DNA from: Paenibacillus sp. HB172176 | Lineage (GTDB): Bacteria > Bacillota > Bacilli > Paenibacillales > Paenibacillaceae | Length of the DNA: 64,000 nucleotides | Reading direction: 5' to 3' | NCBI RefSeq assembly: GCF_011947265.1 | Contig: NZ_JAATHD010000003.1 | Span: 248,001 to 312,000 of the forward strand | Part shown: positions 63,421 through 64,000 of the stretch, in pieces | Layout of the letters: each line of letters starts with the position of its first letter | How positions within the stretch are numbered: the stretch's first letter is position 1 | Program-made: the position numbers and the translations under genes | The notes under the pieces: model-generated | Databases searched by the model: none | What the model saw: only the letters and a program-made list of their open reading frames with translations | What the model was told of the DNA's origin: nothing

Positions 63421-64000
63421 ATGGAGGGAACAGCAACAATACTCAAGGAGGGCAAAATGTCCGGCAAAATCGCCGAGACGATTCTGTCATTGACCGACCG
63501 GCAAGGCTTTCATCCGCAAATCGCGAACAAATGGGGCTATGTGTCCGGGATGGCGCTGCTGGCGATTTCCCGGGCAGGCGATTGGATCGGCGAAGTGGGC
63601 TATCAGCCATTCGTGCGAAGGCAGATGGATGTGTTCATCGGCGAGGATGGCGCAATCGGAGGCGGCTTCCGCCTGGAGGATTATAATCTCGATCATGTGA
63701 ACAAAGGAAAAAATCTGCTTCGATTATGGCGAGAAACCGGCGAGGAGAAGTACAGGAAGGCCGCCCGCTTGCTCGTTACGCAGCTAATTGGCCAGCCTCG
63801 CACGGAAGAGGGCGGCTACTGGCACAAGAAGATTTATCCGTTCCAGATGTGGCTGGACGGCCTGTATATGTCATCGCCGTTCATGGCGGAATACGCCGCG
63901 ACATTCCAGGAGAACGAGTGGTTCGACGAGGCGGCTTGCCAGCTCCTGCTGGTCGAGAAGCGGACGCGCAATCCGCAGAACGGCCTGCTCCATCATGCCT
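63421..64000 (+). CDS. GH105-type unsaturated rhamnogalacturonyl hydrolase (3' end outside window)
   Basis: The frame is open to the window end, so only the first 193 codons are seen. It reads MEGTATILKEGKMSGKIAE, then NKWGYVSGMALLAISRAG, VNKGKNLLRLWRETGEEKYRKAARLL and FQMWLDGLYMSSPFMAEYA, with the Asp of WLDGLYM equivalent to the catalytic Asp of YteR. GLLHHA at the very end leads into the expected HAWDES motif. ATG 63421 follows AGGAGGACGAGGAG closely, 13 bases after the lyase stop. With the first GH105-like gene, the locus has two such enzymes. Confidence 0.9.
   Translation, partial: MEGTATILKEGKMSGKIAETILSLTDRQGFHPQIANKWGYVSGMALLAISRAGDWIGEVGYQPFVRRQMDVFIGEDGAIGGGFRLEDYNLDHVNKGKNLLRLWRETGEEKYRKAARLLVTQLIGQPRTEEGGYWHKKIYPFQMWLDGLYMSSPFMAEYAATFQENEWFDEAACQLLLVEKRTRNPQNGLLHHA

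Overview
The window reads as chromosomal DNA of an endospore-forming, low-to-mid-GC Gram-positive bacterium of the Paenibacillaceae (Paenibacillus or Cohnella-like). The evidence is: strong AAGGAGG ribosome binding sites with frequent TTG and GTG starts; a T-box leader; a YhcN-type spore lipoprotein; an SLH-domain surface protein; an Lpl-type sugar ABC transporter beside a membrane-bound AraC regulator and pectin enzymes; and short palindromic repeats in the non-coding gaps. No prophage, insertion sequence, rRNA or CRISPR array was seen. One tRNA (Asp, GTC) is present. Species is not resolved.

Layout. 0-2 kb: tail of a TraB/GumN protein, then an XRE regulator with a small membrane protein. 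2-4.3 kb: glutaminyl-tRNA synthetase under a T-box whose predicted specifier is CAA (Gln). 4.3-9.2 kb: a TetR/SDR pair sharing an operator-like sequence, a ferritin-like protein, an RluA-type pseudouridine synthase, and a divergent reductase/MarR pair around a palindrome with 9-bp arms. 9.2-14.6 kb: a histidine kinase/response regulator pair, a DHA2 efflux pump and an SRPBCC-DoxX/DUF4166 pair. 14.6-15.0 kb: debris holding a beheaded Phd/YefM antitoxin. 15-17.3 kb: an MmyB-like regulator divergent from fabF, which has a FapR-like box. 17.4-23.9 kb: an epimerase/DapA-like pair, then a compact operon of L-serine dehydratase beta and alpha, an M20 amidohydrolase and an unusual regulator with PrpR_N-like and degenerate GGDEF-like parts.

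24.6-28.5 kb: a BmrCD-type heterodimeric ABC exporter. 28.6-31 kb: an AraC regulator, a small conserved protein, tRNA-Asp and a YhcN-like lipoprotein. 31-35.5 kb: an exported electron-transfer module with a Tat-signal gluconate-dehydrogenase subunit-3 protein, a GMC flavoprotein without signal peptide, tatC-tatA and a lipoprotein cytochrome c551. 35.7-39.3 kb: sulfite reductase cysJ-cysI. 39.5-43.9 kb: a sugar isomerase/epimerase, a Zn/Cd-type P1B ATPase behind a SmtB/ArsR-type operator, and the bdbD-bdbC thiol oxidation pair. 43.9-45.4 kb: a gene-free stretch with two distinct repeat structures, including five tandem copies of a 51-bp palindromic unit. 45.4-48.9 kb: a large secreted NHL/cadherin-like/SLH protein.

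49.2-64 kb: a zinc-dependent dehydrogenase facing a pectin (rhamnogalacturonan or oligogalacturonate) use locus: two permeases, a binding lipoprotein, a Gfo/Idh/MocA dehydrogenase, a 745-residue GH105-like hydrolase with a large N-terminal extension, a membrane AraC regulator, a six-hairpin glycosidase-like protein, a PL22-like lyase and a second GH105 protein cut by the window end. The likely sequence is uptake of cut pectin fragments, removal of unsaturated uronyl ends in the cytoplasm, and onward sugar-acid metabolism.
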